Of a DNA stretch of 64,000 bases, positions 63,999-64,000 are shown one piece after another. The translations under genes and the position numbers were made by a program. This DNA comes from Dendrophyllia cribrosa (lineage: Eukaryota; Cnidaria; Anthozoa; Scleractinia; Dendrophylliidae), in NCBI GenBank assembly GCA_024195265.1, contig JAJLRJ010000010.1:7100581-7164580 (forward strand), written 5' to 3'. The notes under the pieces are model-generated. The model was not told where the DNA came from. It made no database searches and saw only the letters and a program-made list of their open reading frames with translations. The stretch's first letter is position 1, and every line of letters begins with the position of its first letter.

Positions 63999-64000
63999 GT

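Larger units (their letters stand above)
60660..64000 (-). mobile_element. BEL/Pao retrotransposon, 3' part, decayed, runs off the window
   Basis: Minus strand, in order from the right edge: gag-like piece, RT with YVDD, the A17-type region, H2C2 zinc finger, rve integrase, DUF5641-type C-terminus. Protease and the first half of RT are missing between about 63,700 and 63,780, and there is a stop near 62,650. Dead copy. Confidence 0.85.

Overview
The window looks like nuclear DNA of an invertebrate animal, most likely a cnidarian such as a stony coral. This is an inference from AT-rich sequence with frequent TACATGTA words, introns with GT/AG borders in host genes, many palindromic MITEs, Penelope, BEL/Pao and L1/Tx1-like retroelements, and one complete virus-like DNA transposon. 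No species can be named from the sequence alone.

Region 1 (1 to about 16,715) is nearly all of a Polinton/Maverick (adintovirus-like) element; only its extreme left tip lies outside the window. It has long terminal inverted repeats (at least 1,043 bp, almost identical), each carrying the same intact gene for a small HTH protein. The left arm holds a protein-primed type B DNA polymerase, a second HTH protein, a small acidic protein, a membrane protein, a phage-like fibre and the packaging ATPase. The right arm holds the virion-type genes: a PPxY/poly-Glu protein, a probable penton (minor capsid) protein, a basic core-like protein, a probable double jelly-roll major capsid protein, a pVI-like glycine-rich protein, an adenain-like protease, a zinc-ribbon protein, a parvovirus-like phospholipase A2 and a DDE integrase with chromodomain. 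All frames are open, so the element looks young and perhaps competent.

The most striking observation is how the last genes of this element seem to be expressed. Every gene with its own start uses the same A-rich start context (AAAATG). Three do not: protease, PLA2 and integrase. Each of these lies in the -1 frame of the gene before it. At the zinc-ribbon/PLA2 junction there is GGGAAAC in phase, followed by the stop codon, a 7-nt spacer and an 8-bp GC-rich hairpin. At the PLA2/integrase junction there is AAAAAAC in phase, again a 7-nt spacer, and a 10-bp perfect stem whose loop can pair with a downstream 6-mer (H-type pseudoknot). The element therefore appears to use retrovirus-style serial -1 ribosomal frameshifting to make a zinc-ribbon/PLA2/integrase polyprotein, and probably (weaker evidence) a pVI-like/protease fusion.

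Region 2 (about 16.7 to 44.1 kb) is a host landscape of nested transposons: palindromic MITEs, two stalk/TM exons of a host membrane protein (18,277 to 19,205), a broken L1/Tx1-like LINE (21.8 to 28.1 kb) interrupted by about 2 kb of palindromic repeats, a 4.97-kb foldback element with 1.07-kb inverted repeats inserted in a MITE, a Penelope remnant, a Harbinger-derived element, and an intact Penelope-like element with three hammerhead-like motifs and a 12-bp target duplication (39,348 to 44,121).

Region 3 (44.1 to 52.1 kb) holds a complete four-exon host gene for a small type I membrane receptor with one Ig-like domain; a hAT MITE with a perfect 8-bp target duplication sits 20 bp before its start codon. 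Its exon plan (phase-1 stalk exon, then TM/tail exon) matches the two exons at 18 to 19 kb, so these are probably paralogous receptor genes and the Polinton may lie in an intron of the first one.

Region 4 (52.1 to 64 kb) is mostly non-coding repeats with long G and C homopolymers, ending in a decayed, internally deleted BEL/Pao retrotransposon on the minus strand that runs off the right edge.
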